Positions 9,161 to 18,167 of a stretch of DNA of 64,000 bases are shown one piece after another. The position numbers and the translations under genes were made by a program. Within the stretch, counting starts at the first letter, position 1. Each line of letters begins with the position of its first letter. The notes below the pieces were generated by a model, which saw nothing but the letters and a program-made list of their open reading frames with translations, was not told where the DNA came from and ran no database searches. The DNA is from Endobugula sp965214375 (GTDB lineage: Bacteria > Pseudomonadota > Gammaproteobacteria > Pseudomonadales > Cellvibrionaceae). The stretch spans positions 930,001-994,000 of the forward strand of contig OZ243947.1 in NCBI GenBank assembly GCA_965214375.1. The letters are read 5' to 3'.

Positions 9161-10564
9161 TTACTTATCCAATATCACACTCCTGTATAGAGAAGTTCCT
9201 TTACGAATAACACGAATAGGCAATGGCTTATTGGCAGGTAATTGTTCTTCAATTCGTTGATAGTCTTCCAAGGAGGCAACATCTTCAAAACCCAACTGAA
9301 CAATAACATCACCTTTTAACAAACCCGCTTTGGCAGCTGCGCTTTCGGGCTTAACATCCATAATAATGACACCTCCATTACCAAGCGTTTTACGCATTTC
9401 ATCACTTAAGGTCTCAACCGTGACCCCCAAACGGGAACTGCCAATTGATGCATTTGTTGTGGCAACAGCACCGCTACGAGAACCTATGGTGACATCCAGT
9501 GTTACTTTCTTGCCTTTACGCATAACGATGGCTTTTACGGTTTTTCCAGGTTTTAGTGGACCAACCGCGTGCGGTAAATCTGATGAGGTTTTTATCTTTT
9601 TACCATTGAAGCTTAAAATGATATCGCCAACACCCAAACCACTTTTCTTACCGGGGCCATTTTCATCAATTTGTGCAATCAATGCGCCTTGAGGTTTTTT
9701 CAGACCAAACGATAATGCCAAATCTTTACCCACATCCTGAATAACAACACCTAACCAACCACGCTCAACTTTTCCATTCTCCTTCAATTGTGCGACCACA
9801 TTTTTTGCAAGATTGGCAGGGATGGCAAAAGACAGCCCAATAGAGCCGCCAGAATTAGTGTAAATTTGGGAGTTAATACCGACGACTTCACCATCAAGAT
9901 TAAATAATGGACCGCCAGAATTACCCGGATTAATAGCAACATCAGTTTGTATAAATGGCACATAATTTTGCTGCTGGCTGGAGCGGATACTGCGGCCAAT
10001 AGCACTGACAATACCTGCACTGACAGAGTAATCCAAACCAAAAGGAGACCCAATAGCCAGTACCCATTCACCGACCTGAGTTTTATCTGAATCGGCCAGC
10101 TCTAAGTAAGGCAAACCACTGGCATCAATTTTTATTAGTGCTAAATCAGACTGAGGATCAAGCCCCACAATTTCCGCACTATATTCACGGCGGTCTATCA
10201 AACGCACAGTAATCGAAGTAGCACCTTCAACGACATGATTATTCGTCAGAATATAGCCATCTTCTGAAATAAAAAATCCGGAACCCATAGAGGCACCTCG
10301 GCGCTGAGGAGCTTGCCTCTGCTCAAAGAGCTCTCGAAAAATCTCAGGAATATTATCGGGTAACGCCACCTGAGGTTGATTATCTGCAGAAGCCTGAATT
10401 ACGGTTTCTATTTTTACAACCGCAGGTGAATGTTGAGAAATAAGACCTGTAAAATCAGGTAATGCTGCCCTGTTAGCAACCGCCTGTGCTGACACTGACA
10501 GCAACACAGCTACAACTAAAAGGGATACCGCATTGATGCTTTCCAATAACTTTATTCTCACCAT
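9161..10564 (-). CDS. mucD: Periplasmic serine protease, DegP/MucD type
   Basis: This 467-residue HtrA-family protease/chaperone degrades misfolded envelope proteins. An N-terminal signal peptide ends near the AQA at residue 28. The trypsin-like domain has the triad His110 (TNNHVVEG), Asp140 (QSDLALIK) and Ser216 (GNSGGPLF). Two PDZ domains follow at about residues 265-355 and 370-460. It is the last gene of the rpoE-rseA-rseB-rseC-mucD run, six bases after rseC, so it probably belongs to the sigma-E/AlgU regulon and feeds back on envelope stress. The long loop between residues 60 and 90 is Q/R-rich, as in other MucD proteins. Confidence 0.94.
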   Translation of the reverse strand: MVRIKLLESINAVSLLVVAVLLSVSAQAVANRAALPDFTGLISQHSPAVVKIETVIQASADNQPQVALPDNIPEIFRELFEQRQAPQRRGASMGSGFFISEDGYILTNNHVVEGATSITVRLIDRREYSAEIVGLDPQSDLALIKIDASGLPYLELADSDKTQVGEWVLAIGSPFGLDYSVSAGIVSAIGRSIRSSQQQNYVPFIQTDVAINPGNSGGPLFNLDGEVVGINSQIYTNSGGSIGLSFAIPANLAKNVVAQLKENGKVERGWLGVVIQDVGKDLALSFGLKKPQGALIAQIDENGPGKKSGLGVGDIILSFNGKKIKTSSDLPHAVGPLKPGKTVKAIVMRKGKKVTLDVTIGSRSGAVATTNASIGSSRLGVTVETLSDEMRKTLGNGGVIIMDVKPESAAAKAGLLKGDVIVQLGFEDVASLEDYQRIEEQLPANKPLPIRVIRKGTSLYRSVILDK

Positions 10565-10570
10565 TCCAAA

Positions 10571-11038
10571 TTACCTCAATTCAGTAAAATTATCATTCTT
10601 TTGTTCCAAGAGTACTGGATGGAACCGCTGATCATTACGAACGCTATTTGCATACCGCCGTATAAGAACAACGCCAACCAATAAACCACTCATTCCCAAT
10701 AACACCGTGACGAGTTCATTACCTAAAAAAGTATAGGCAAAACCAGAAAAAAAAAGTAACAAGAGCAATGGCAGCAAATAAACCAACAATGACGATTTAA
10801 CAACAATATCATCGGGAATTGCCACAGTGACCTGATCATCTAATTGATACTTAGTCGCACCGCCCACCTGCATAGGCACGCGCAAAAGCATATAGGTAGC
10901 GCCTAAACTACGGATTAAACGCTCACCACAACCCTTACGTGAAATACAACGGGAACACGTTGATTGCTGAGTCATATCTAACCATAAGGCGTCATCATCA
11001 ATACCCACAATACGCCCGGTTTCAGTCATTAATGTCAT
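10571..11038 (-). CDS. rseC: RseC/MucC family membrane protein
   Basis: This 155-residue protein fits the RseC/MucC family. It has an N-terminal cytoplasmic part with the cysteine cluster CSRCISRKGC (residues about 28-37), then two membrane helices at about residues 83-100 and 105-125. RseC is linked to electron supply for SoxR reduction and mildly modulates sigma-E signalling; the exact mechanism is unsettled. Its position between rseB and mucD supports the assignment. A second in-frame ATG three codons in is an alternative start. Confidence 0.9.
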   Translation of the reverse strand: MTLMTETGRIVGIDDDALWLDMTQQSTCSRCISRKGCGERLIRSLGATYMLLRVPMQVGGATKYQLDDQVTVAIPDDIVVKSSLLVYLLPLLLLLFFSGFAYTFLGNELVTVLLGMSGLLVGVVLIRRYANSVRNDQRFHPVLLEQKNDNFTELR

Positions 11039-11068
11039 AGAGTGTTAGACACAAAAAGTTAAAAAAGT

Positions 11069-12004
11069 TTATTCCGGTTTCACTGATACAGCCATGCGCC
11101 GTGCCACAGTAACAGGGACTTCACCCACAACTGCGACACTTTCTGCCTGATCTGCCAACGGCACAATAACCGCAACGGTTGCACCACGTCGAGCCGTTAA
11201 ATTGGGAATACTATTTAGCTGATTTTCTGTTATAAAGACAGACACCGACACTAAACCATCCGTAAACATTAACACTTGCTCACCTTTAGCAGTCACTCGA
11301 TTACCTGCCGAAATAAAACCATCAGGCAACCAAGTAACACGCCAAACACTGGTAAACTGGTTACTTTGACAGGGTTCGATTTCCGGCACGCGCCACAGCA
11401 AGCTTTGTTTTTCATCCAATACTGGCTGCGCATTTTCTTCACTAAACTCCACGCTTACAAATTGAGTTCTTTCGATAATGCTTCCTTTTTCAAGCACCGC
11501 TGAACGCAGTATCAAGCCGGTTTGTTGGTCAATATTAAAGCGATGCTCATAACGTAAATTATCTTTTGACGACAGTCCTACTAACACTGTGGAACGATTA
11601 GCCACTCGCTCCAAGCCATATAAATTCACATCATAATGTTGACGTAAAATCTGTGTATCAAACTGATCCGGCCATAGTCCCCAACGAGTCTGTCCTTTCT
11701 GACATTGGGCGAGAGATTGATCACGAATCACTCGTCGACTCACGCCATCCAAAAACTCCAGTTCCTGATAGGCTCGGTAGCTATCATCTACCGTTTTGAT
11801 TTTTTGTCGCAAACGCAAGGTACTCAATGAGCCACCAGCCTCATAGGTCAATAGGCCAGTATAACTATAATAGCGGTTAGCACTGATAACACTGCTGAGA
11901 ACTCTGTCAACAAACTGATCTACAGAAAGCTCTGAGTCTTCAGCCGCAATATCCAGCGGGCGAGCAATTACCACCAGCAGTATAAAAATACGAAAAAGGT
12001 TCAT
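11069..12004 (-). CDS. rseB: Sigma-E regulatory protein RseB/MucB
   Basis: This periplasmic lipid/lipoprotein sensor binds the anti-sigma factor RseA and shields it from proteolysis until mislocalised LPS or lipoproteins displace it. The ATG at 12004 gives a 311-residue protein with signal peptide MNLFRIFILLVVIARPLDIA; a longer frame begins at a TTG at 12055 but would bury the signal peptide. The large N-terminal LolA-like domain (about residues 30-210) and the smaller C-terminal domain are both present, including the conserved YTGLLTYE and DGLVSVSVFI segments. It lies between rseA and rseC. Confidence 0.92.
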   Translation of the reverse strand: MNLFRIFILLVVIARPLDIAAEDSELSVDQFVDRVLSSVISANRYYSYTGLLTYEAGGSLSTLRLRQKIKTVDDSYRAYQELEFLDGVSRRVIRDQSLAQCQKGQTRWGLWPDQFDTQILRQHYDVNLYGLERVANRSTVLVGLSSKDNLRYEHRFNIDQQTGLILRSAVLEKGSIIERTQFVSVEFSEENAQPVLDEKQSLLWRVPEIEPCQSNQFTSVWRVTWLPDGFISAGNRVTAKGEQVLMFTDGLVSVSVFITENQLNSIPNLTARRGATVAVIVPLADQAESVAVVGEVPVTVARRMAVSVKPE

Positions 12005-12118
12005 AACAGACCAAAAAAAACGACACCTATACAAGTATTTTAATGCACTTGCCAAGGTGTCGTCGTGTTATTTTTAATGTTATACGTTTTTTAGACAATC
12101 AATGTAGATCAGATATCA

Positions 12119-12778
12119 CTACTCCGTCTCGGAAGACTCTGGTAATCGCGCGTATGGTAGTACTCCCTGCTGAGTATTTTGCGCAGCATTCTGAGCATGT
12201 TCAAGCATCAGGCGATTGACCTGTGAACCCGCTTCTTGCAACTTCTGCTGGGTATCTTTAGTTATCGTAATTTCCTTCTTTGAAGACTCTGAAGGGCGAT
12301 TTTCATTACTCACAGTACTAACCACCGTATCTTGCGGCATTGTATGTCCGAAACTTCTAGGCACACGGTGTGACGGCACCACTTGCTCTACAGGCTTCTC
12401 TACATCAGCCACTTGTTGAGTAACGTTATCCGGGGAGAATGGCACGCCAAGTACAACCGCACCTGCAACAGAAGCGGCAATAGCAAAACGACCAACACCT
12501 GCCCATAAACGGCCAGAGGTTTGCTTCTTGCCACGATGAACAGGTTCATCAACAATCGCCGCACTGATTTGCCCAGAGATGTCCTGATAAGCAATGGCAG
12601 GCATATCATTTTTGAGGCTGGAACTGGCTATTTGATAACTCAACCAACGCTCACGCAGCTCAGAAAATTGCTCTTCGTCGAGTTTAAGCAAACGACGCAG
12701 TTCAAGCGCAGTAATTTCACCATCCATCAGTGCAGATAAGGACTCTTCCATGTATTGCTTTGTTGAATTTTTGCTCAT
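12119..12778 (-). CDS. rseA: Anti-sigma-E factor RseA/MucA
   Basis: This is a 219-residue single-pass inner-membrane anti-sigma factor. The N-terminal cytoplasmic domain opens with EESLSALMDGEITALELRRL (residues about 11-30), the hallmark of RseA-N, which clamps the sigma factor. The membrane segment is at about residues 97-113, followed by a disordered periplasmic tail that binds RseB and is cut by the DegS/RseP cascade. The upstream gap to rpoE is unusually long (about 206 bases) and contains an inverted repeat. The C-terminus does not end in the standard OMP-like signal; that signal belongs to the inducers rather than to RseA. Confidence 0.93.
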   Translation of the reverse strand: MSKNSTKQYMEESLSALMDGEITALELRRLLKLDEEQFSELRERWLSYQIASSSLKNDMPAIAYQDISGQISAAIVDEPVHRGKKQTSGRLWAGVGRFAIAASVAGAVVLGVPFSPDNVTQQVADVEKPVEQVVPSHRVPRSFGHTMPQDTVVSTVSNENRPSESSKKEITITKDTQQKLQEAGSQVNRLMLEHAQNAAQNTQQGVLPYARLPESSETE

Positions 12779-12863
12779 TTAAATACCTATTTACCTGATT
12801 AGCTCGCTGTTTAATCAGCCTCGCATTTTGTAACTATTGCTGTTTATTATTTTATAAGTGCCT

Positions 12864-12897
12864 GTTTACAAATAAAAAACACATATTATTTGTAAAC
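12864..12897 (-). promoter_or_regulatory. Inverted repeat between rpoE and rseA
   Basis: Perfect 12-base arms (gtttacaaataa and its complement) are separated by a ten-base loop in the 206-base gap between the sigma factor and its anti-sigma factor. It lacks a U-run. It could attenuate rseA transcription or bind a regulator; no family assignment is possible from sequence alone. Confidence 0.4.
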
Positions 12898-12984
12898 TAA
12901 TTAGCGCTTTATTTACAATATCTGTGAATTCAGACACAGGGTTCTTAGTAAAGTTCCGCCTTTTTCAACATTTTTTACTCTTTT

Positions 12985-13575
12985 TTAAAAATCATCCATC
13001 ATGGGCTTAACCACTTTATCTATCGCCTCACGAGCTCTGAATATACGGGACCGTACTGTACCTACTGGACATTCCATAATCTCGGCGATCTCCTCGTAGC
13101 TCAAACCGTCCATTTCTCGCAGAGTTACCGCTGTACGCAGGTCTTCCGGAAGGTTCTGTATGATATCTTTCACCGCATCCTGTAGTTCATCTCTAAACAG
13201 ATTATTTTCAGGTGTATCAACATCGTGCATATTCTCATTGCCTGCATAATATTCTGCATCGTCAACATCCACATCTGAGCTGGTCGGACGACGACCACGG
13301 GATACGAGATAATTTTTAGCCGTATTAATGGCAATCCGGTACATCCACGTATAAAAAGCGCTATCGCCTCTGAACCCAGGAAGTGCACGGTAGGCTTTAA
13401 TAAAAGCTTCCTGTACGACATCATTCACATCTGCCGAATCTTTCACATAACGATGAACAACGGCAATAATTTTATGCTGATATTTAATCACCAGCAGGTC
13501 AAAAGCGCGCTTATCCCCCTGCTGTACTCGTTCAACCAACAACTGGTCAGCATCTTTTGCTGGCTCTTCACTCAC
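12985..13575 (-). CDS. rpoE: RNA polymerase sigma factor RpoE/AlgU
   Basis: This ECF sigma factor of the envelope stress response has region 2 (GDKRAFDLLVIKYQHKI to YTWMYRIAINTAKNYL) and region 4 (LREMDGLSYEEIAEIMECPV) intact. I chose GTG at 13575 because GGGGAG lies six bases upstream and the resulting 196-residue protein matches AlgU in length and N-terminus; the longer frame from 13656 has no such site. It heads the rpoE-rseA-rseB-rseC-mucD cluster and is divergent from nadB. Autoregulation is typical of the family, but I could not securely place the sigma-E promoter. Confidence 0.94.
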   Translation of the reverse strand: MSEEPAKDADQLLVERVQQGDKRAFDLLVIKYQHKIIAVVHRYVKDSADVNDVVQEAFIKAYRALPGFRGDSAFYTWMYRIAINTAKNYLVSRGRRPTSSDVDVDDAEYYAGNENMHDVDTPENNLFRDELQDAVKDIIQNLPEDLRTAVTLREMDGLSYEEIAEIMECPVGTVRSRIFRAREAIDKVVKPMMDDF

Positions 13576-13699
13576 GGTTGACTCCCCAATAATCGTCTTG
13601 CTTGTCATAATATTGTTATCAGCCCTAGGACTGTTATGACGTGTATAAGTTCCCAATGGTATAATGGCCGGACAACCATTTAGGATCAGTAGTGTATCA

Positions 13700-15334
13700 A
13701 TGAAACCCCATTTTAGTCACGATGTTCTCATCATTGGCAGCGGCGCTGCCGGCCTGACCCTCGCACTCAATTTATCCTCTGTTGGCAAAGTAGCCGTCAT
13801 TAGTAAGGAACGCCTGCAAGACGGTTCAACTTGGTATGCGCAAGGGGGTATCGCGGCCGTTTTGGATCAACAGGATTCAGCGGATGCTCATATTGCCGAC
13901 ACACTAAAGGCAGGTGCCGACCTTTGCCATGAGGAAGCGGTGCGATTTACAGTCAATAACAGCAAGGCAGCCATTCAATGGCTAATAGATCAAGGAGTTG
14001 ATTTTACACGCAATGTTGACACCGCTGATGATGATTGCAAATACCATTTAACTCAAGAAGGTGGACATAGCCATCGACGTATTATTCATAGTGCTGATGC
14101 GACAGGTAAAGCGGTTCATAGCACATTGATAGAACGCGTTCGAGAAACTCGCAATCTTGATCTTTATGAACAACATATTGCTATCGATCTGATTCAACAA
14201 GCAGACTCACATAATCCACGCTTACGTTGTAGCGGGGCCTATGTCTACAACCGTGAAGACGATGTGGTACAGACCTTTAGCGCCAAGGTGGTTATTTTGG
14301 CAACAGGTGGCGCCAGCAAGGTATATTTGTATACCAGCAACCCTGATGGCGCCAGCGGTGATGGTATTGCCATGGCATGGCGAGCAGGTTGCCGGGTGGC
14401 TAATATGGAATTCAATCAATTCCACCCTACATGCCTATACCACCCTAAAGCCAAAACATTACTGATGACTGAAGCCCTACGAGGTGAAGGCGCCTATTTA
14501 AAGCTGCCTAATGGTGAGCGCTTTATGCAACATTTTGACAGCCGTGAAGAATTGGCTCCACGGGATATTGTTGCGCGCGCGATTGATCATGAGATGAAGC
14601 GTCTAGGTTGTGACCACCTTTATTTAGATATCAGTCATAAGCCAGCAGATTTTATTGACTCACATTTTCCTACGGTAAAAAAACAATGCCTCGACTATGG
14701 TATTGATATTACCCGAGAACCTATTCCTATTGTGCCTGCGGCTCACTATACGTGTGGCGGGGTGATGGTCAATCAATATGGCGAAACTGATTTGCAGAAC
14801 CTATATGCGATTGGTGAAGTATCTTTTACCGGTTTACACGGTGCCAACCGCATGGCGAGCAATTCACTATTGGAATGTATTGTTTATGCGCAATCTGCTG
14901 CACAACACATCCATCAACAATTAGCAAATATCGAAAATATCAGTGACATCCCTCATTGGGATGCGTCACAAGTCACTGATTCCGACGAGGATGTGGTGAT
15001 TTCACACAATTGGGATGAATTGCGTCGCTTTATGTGGGACTACGTCGGTATTGTCCGTACACACAAGCGCTTGGAGCGTGCTCGACACCGCGTCAAATTG
15101 TTGCAAAAAGAGATTGCCGAGTATTACAGTAATTATAAAGTCGGCAGTGATCTGGTAGAACTACGTAACCTGGTTACCGTGGCACAACTGATTATTCGAT
15201 CAGCGATGGAGCGCAAAGAAAGCCGTGGTCTGCATTACTCTCTCGATTTTCCCGATCAGGGTAAAATTACTCGCGATACTATTTTAGTGCCCACTAATTT
15301 TGCCGCTCAGAATGTGATCGTAGATCACAAATAA
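13700..15334 (+). CDS. nadB: L-aspartate oxidase
   Basis: This FAD enzyme oxidises L-aspartate to iminoaspartate, the first step of de novo NAD synthesis; NadA then makes quinolinate. The FAD site DVLIIGSGAAGLTLAL lies near the N-terminus. The succinate-dehydrogenase-like motifs EGGHSHRRIIHSADATG, MEFNQFHPT, RGEGAYLKL and AAHYTCGGVMVN are intact, as is the helical C-terminal domain. ATG at 13700 (544 residues) aligns with other NadB N-termini; an ATG 36 bases upstream would add residues without similarity. It is divergent from rpoE, the common arrangement in gammaproteobacteria, and convergent with ygfX. Confidence 0.96.
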   Translation: MKPHFSHDVLIIGSGAAGLTLALNLSSVGKVAVISKERLQDGSTWYAQGGIAAVLDQQDSADAHIADTLKAGADLCHEEAVRFTVNNSKAAIQWLIDQGVDFTRNVDTADDDCKYHLTQEGGHSHRRIIHSADATGKAVHSTLIERVRETRNLDLYEQHIAIDLIQQADSHNPRLRCSGAYVYNREDDVVQTFSAKVVILATGGASKVYLYTSNPDGASGDGIAMAWRAGCRVANMEFNQFHPTCLYHPKAKTLLMTEALRGEGAYLKLPNGERFMQHFDSREELAPRDIVARAIDHEMKRLGCDHLYLDISHKPADFIDSHFPTVKKQCLDYGIDITREPIPIVPAAHYTCGGVMVNQYGETDLQNLYAIGEVSFTGLHGANRMASNSLLECIVYAQSAAQHIHQQLANIENISDIPHWDASQVTDSDEDVVISHNWDELRRFMWDYVGIVRTHKRLERARHRVKLLQKEIAEYYSNYKVGSDLVELRNLVTVAQLIIRSAMERKESRGLHYSLDFPDQGKITRDTILVPTNFAAQNVIVDHK

Positions 15335-15344
15335 AAACGGGCGA

Positions 15345-15767
15345 TCACACGCAAACGCCGAAAATCCTCTTTATTGGCACAATCCCAAAAGAATGGCCAG
15401 TATTGGACACAATCGGGTGATGTAGGGGGTGGTATGTCACAATCACCAAGTAACGTGTCCAATAATACTTCGCAACCACGTAACCCAATGGTTCATTGTG
15501 TGATTGCGTCAATAACTGCCAATTGCCTTGGTAATAACGTAAACATAATCGCGGATGCCGCCTTTGCTCACTAAAAAACTGATAAGCACTCCAGAGTAAA
15601 TATACCAATATAGCGAGCTGGCATATCCACCACCAAGGAATCGGAAACGGTAATAACAAAACAACTATCGCGGCAAGACCATGCGTAAATAGCGTGATCC
15701 TGCCGTGAACTAAGGAGGGTGTTAAAAGAATATCGTTATGTTGAACGACGTTTTGTTGTACTTTCAC
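15345..15767 (-). CDS. YgfX/CptA-like membrane protein with probable C-terminal frameshift
   Basis: The 140-residue frame lies directly after sdhE, where YgfX-type proteins are found. It has two membrane helices (about residues 25-65) followed by a beta-rich cytoplasmic part. The last 20 or so residues do not fit the family. Shifting frame at the five-base G run near 15431-15435 gives an alternative tail with YWPFFWDCANKEDFRRLRV, which matches the usual YgfX ending (F/D-x-FRRLR-V), and stops at 15325, overlapping nadB. A one-base indel in the homopolymer is therefore likely, either real or a sequencing error. In E. coli the family is discussed as a toxin (CptA) with SdhE, but it is better viewed as a membrane partner of SdhE. 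Confidence 0.72.
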   Translation of the reverse strand: MKVQQNVVQHNDILLTPSLVHGRITLFTHGLAAIVVLLLPFPIPWWWICQLAILVYLLWSAYQFFSEQRRHPRLCLRYYQGNWQLLTQSHNEPLGYVVAKYYWTRYLVIVTYHPLHHPIVSNTGHSFGIVPIKRIFGVCV

Positions 15768-15987
15768 GAATAATATTCACTATCCTTAGCAAATCAGAAT
15801 CCTGAGGGTCCTCTTTATGGATTAACCAAGCAAACATATCCTGATCCTGCTCTTCCAATAGACGTTGATACAATAATTGATCGGCTGCATCCAAACCCGA
15901 GTAAACTTGCTCAACAAAAGGCTGTAATACCAGATCTAACTCCAGCATACCGCGACGACTACCCCACAACAAACGTTTATGATCCAT
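15736..15987 (-). CDS. sdhE: FAD assembly factor SdhE
   Basis: This is an 83-residue YgfY/SdhE protein that promotes covalent flavinylation of SdhA and FrdA. The diagnostic RGxxE motif appears as RRGMLELD near residues 12-19, and the WLIHKEDP element of the family is near the C-terminus. It overlaps the ygfX-like gene by about 30 bases, so the two are coupled. Its presence implies an SdhA elsewhere in the genome, because none is encoded in this window. Confidence 0.94.
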   Translation of the reverse strand: MDHKRLLWGSRRGMLELDLVLQPFVEQVYSGLDAADQLLYQRLLEEQDQDMFAWLIHKEDPQDSDLLRIVNIIRESTTKRRST

Positions 15988-16091
15988 TAAAATTTCTATA
16001 CTGATACTATCGTTTAACGTAGGCTATATTAGCACAAGAATTTAAGGTTTATAATAAGATTTTTACACATAGTGAATATTACTGATCATTT

Positions 16092-16988
16092 ATGAACGTT
16101 TTCCCTCTCTTTAGGCACGCTATATTACTGCTACAAGGGCCTGATGCATTCAAATTCTTACAAGGACAAGTCACCTGTGACATTCAACAACTGCAAATCA
16201 CTGATGGTCAGGGAAAATATCTATTTGGTGCGCATTGTAACCACCGAGGACGCATGCTGTTCAACTTTAGTGCTATAGCAACTAGCTCTGAGGCCATCGC
16301 CTTAAAACTACCCGAGTCGATGATCGAAATAGCGCACTCTGCGTTAGTCAAATATATTGCATTTTCCAAAGCAGAAGCATTTGATGTCAAAGAGCAATAT
16401 CAACTCTATGGTATCACTATTGAAAATCTTGACGAATTCAACTCGCTACCCTGCCAACTACCACAAATAGACAATCAGACCTCTGTATTCGGAAGCAGCA
16501 CCATAATTCGTAGAGATGATCAACATTACGAATTATGGTTACATCAAGATGAACAACACATGTTAGGGTTAGACTTGGTACCCTCCGATCAAGACGAGTA
16601 TTGGCAACAGTGGTTACTACAACAAAAAATTCCTGACATTTTTCCCGAGATAAGTGGCGTATTTACACCGCACGCTATCGGCTTTCAAGATGTTGGCGTC
16701 AACTTTAAAAAAGGGTGTTATATAGGGCAAGAAGTCGTTGCACGCATGCATTACCTCGGAAAAACCAAGCGCCAGCTTCTTTTATTAAGAACAGAAACAT
16801 TGGATGTAAAACCAGAACTAAAACAGGCCATATACCGCAGCAGCGATAACAAAAATGTGGGTGAAGTCATTAATGTTGGTATATTTAAGAACGACGTGTT
16901 AATACTCGCCGCCGTCAATATTGATACAGAAGATAATGATCCACTTCAATTAGGTAAAAAACAGTCTCCATTGACTGTACTGACATAA
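16092..16988 (+). CDS. ygfZ: tRNA-modifying protein YgfZ
   Basis: This is a 298-residue folate-binding protein of the GcvT fold that supports iron-sulfur enzymes, including the tRNA methylthiotransferase MiaB. The family signature KGCYIGQEVVARMHYLGKTK contains the conserved cysteine, at about residues 213-232. It is divergent from sdhE, so two genes that both help respiratory/Fe-S enzymes share one 104-base upstream region. The length is slightly short but includes all regions. Confidence 0.93.
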   Translation: MNVFPLFRHAILLLQGPDAFKFLQGQVTCDIQQLQITDGQGKYLFGAHCNHRGRMLFNFSAIATSSEAIALKLPESMIEIAHSALVKYIAFSKAEAFDVKEQYQLYGITIENLDEFNSLPCQLPQIDNQTSVFGSSTIIRRDDQHYELWLHQDEQHMLGLDLVPSDQDEYWQQWLLQQKIPDIFPEISGVFTPHAIGFQDVGVNFKKGCYIGQEVVARMHYLGKTKRQLLLLRTETLDVKPELKQAIYRSSDNKNVGEVINVGIFKNDVLILAAVNIDTEDNDPLQLGKKQSPLTVLT

Positions 16989-16997
16989 GGGGTTGTC

Positions 16998-17459
16998 GTG
17001 AGCATCATCATTAAAATGTTTATTGCACTATTTATTATCGGCTTTTCTGGCTTGTTTATTCTTAAACAGCCTGACGGTAAACCATGGCTTTCACTAAACG
17101 AATTTTTACCTGATCGCAATACGATAAAGACCATCACCCCATCACGCCATAATCATGATGACAAACAAACAATTTATCGCTGGAAGGACGCAAGCGGGCA
17201 ATGGCAATTTTCAGACAAACCACCCGCAGAGAACGCGTCTGAAGAAATCCAACTCAGCGGTCACCTTAACCGTGATTTGGCAGAAAAAGTCACCACCAAG
17301 ACAAAGCCAACAACAAGTACGGAGAACAACCCGGCACCAACAAAAAATACAGAGCATTCAACGAAGTTATCACCGGAAAATATTGCCAAGCTAATGGATG
17401 ATGCTAAAAACGTCCAGCACTTAATCAATGACCGCAATGCACAATTAAATACGCAATAA
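16998..17459 (+). CDS. DUF4124 domain protein
   Basis: This 153-residue membrane-anchored protein has an N-terminal hydrophobic anchor (about residues 4-22). The DUF4124 element IYRWKDASGQWQFSDKPP (about residues 53-70) is typical of small envelope proteins in gammaproteobacteria. The rest is low-complexity, rich in Thr, Lys and Asn, with a short helical C-terminus. The function is unknown. It starts nine bases after ygfZ and is probably co-transcribed with it. It is convergent with ung, with two bases between stops. Confidence 0.82.
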   Translation: MSIIIKMFIALFIIGFSGLFILKQPDGKPWLSLNEFLPDRNTIKTITPSRHNHDDKQTIYRWKDASGQWQFSDKPPAENASEEIQLSGHLNRDLAEKVTTKTKPTTSTENNPAPTKNTEHSTKLSPENIAKLMDDAKNVQHLINDRNAQLNTQ

Positions 17460-17461
17460 CA

Positions 17462-18148
17462 CTAGACGGGTAACTGCCAATTAACGGGCGCTATACCCTG
17501 CTGTTGTAAGTAGTCATTGGCCTTGGAAAAATGTCCATTACCCAGAAAACCGCGGTGTGCTGATAACGGTGAAGGGTGTGGCGACTTTAGAACCAAATGC
17601 TTATGTCTATCAATAAACTGTCCTTTTTTTTGTGCGTAGCTGCCCCATAACAGAAACACCAAGTGTTGACGATTTTCATTCAAACATTGAATGGCGCGGT
17701 CGGTAAACGTTTCCCAGCCTTTACCTTGATGCGAACCCGCTCGGCTATGCTCTACCGTCAAAGTGGCATTCAATAACAGCACCCCTTGATCAGCCCATGA
17801 TTGCAAACAACCATGTGGTGCAATAGGAATCTGTAAATCACGGGCCATTTCTTTGTAGATATTGACCAAAGAAGGCGGTGATTGCACACCGTGTTTGACT
17901 GAAAAACATAAACCATGTGCCTGCTCAGGGCCGTGATAAGGATCTTGCCCTAAAATGACAATTTTCACCTGATCAAAAGGCGTAGAGTTAAAGGCATTAA
18001 AAATATCGCCTCCCTTGGGATAAATCACTTTCTGTTGTTGTTCCTGTAACAAAAACTGCTTGAGCTGTTGCATATAAGGCTGCTCAAATTCATGTTCCAG
18101 TTGATGTAACCAACCGGGCTCAAGATCAATCGTGTTATTTTCTGACAT
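17462..18148 (-). CDS. ung: Uracil-DNA glycosylase
   Basis: This enzyme removes uracil from DNA as the first step of base excision repair. The catalytic loop GQDPYHGPEQAHGLCFSV holds Asp69, and the second motif HPSPLSAHRGF carries the catalytic His. ATG at 18148 gives 228 residues beginning MSENNTIDLEPGW, matching the family. A longer frame from 18220 would overlap the upstream cyclophilin gene and has no similarity in its extra part. It lies 19 bases after the cyclophilin stop on the same strand. Confidence 0.96.
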   Translation of the reverse strand: MSENNTIDLEPGWLHQLEHEFEQPYMQQLKQFLLQEQQQKVIYPKGGDIFNAFNSTPFDQVKIVILGQDPYHGPEQAHGLCFSVKHGVQSPPSLVNIYKEMARDLQIPIAPHGCLQSWADQGVLLLNATLTVEHSRAGSHQGKGWETFTDRAIQCLNENRQHLVFLLWGSYAQKKGQFIDRHKHLVLKSPHPSPLSAHRGFLGNGHFSKANDYLQQQGIAPVNWQLPV

Positions 18149-18167
18149 AATGATTAGAGTGTAATAA

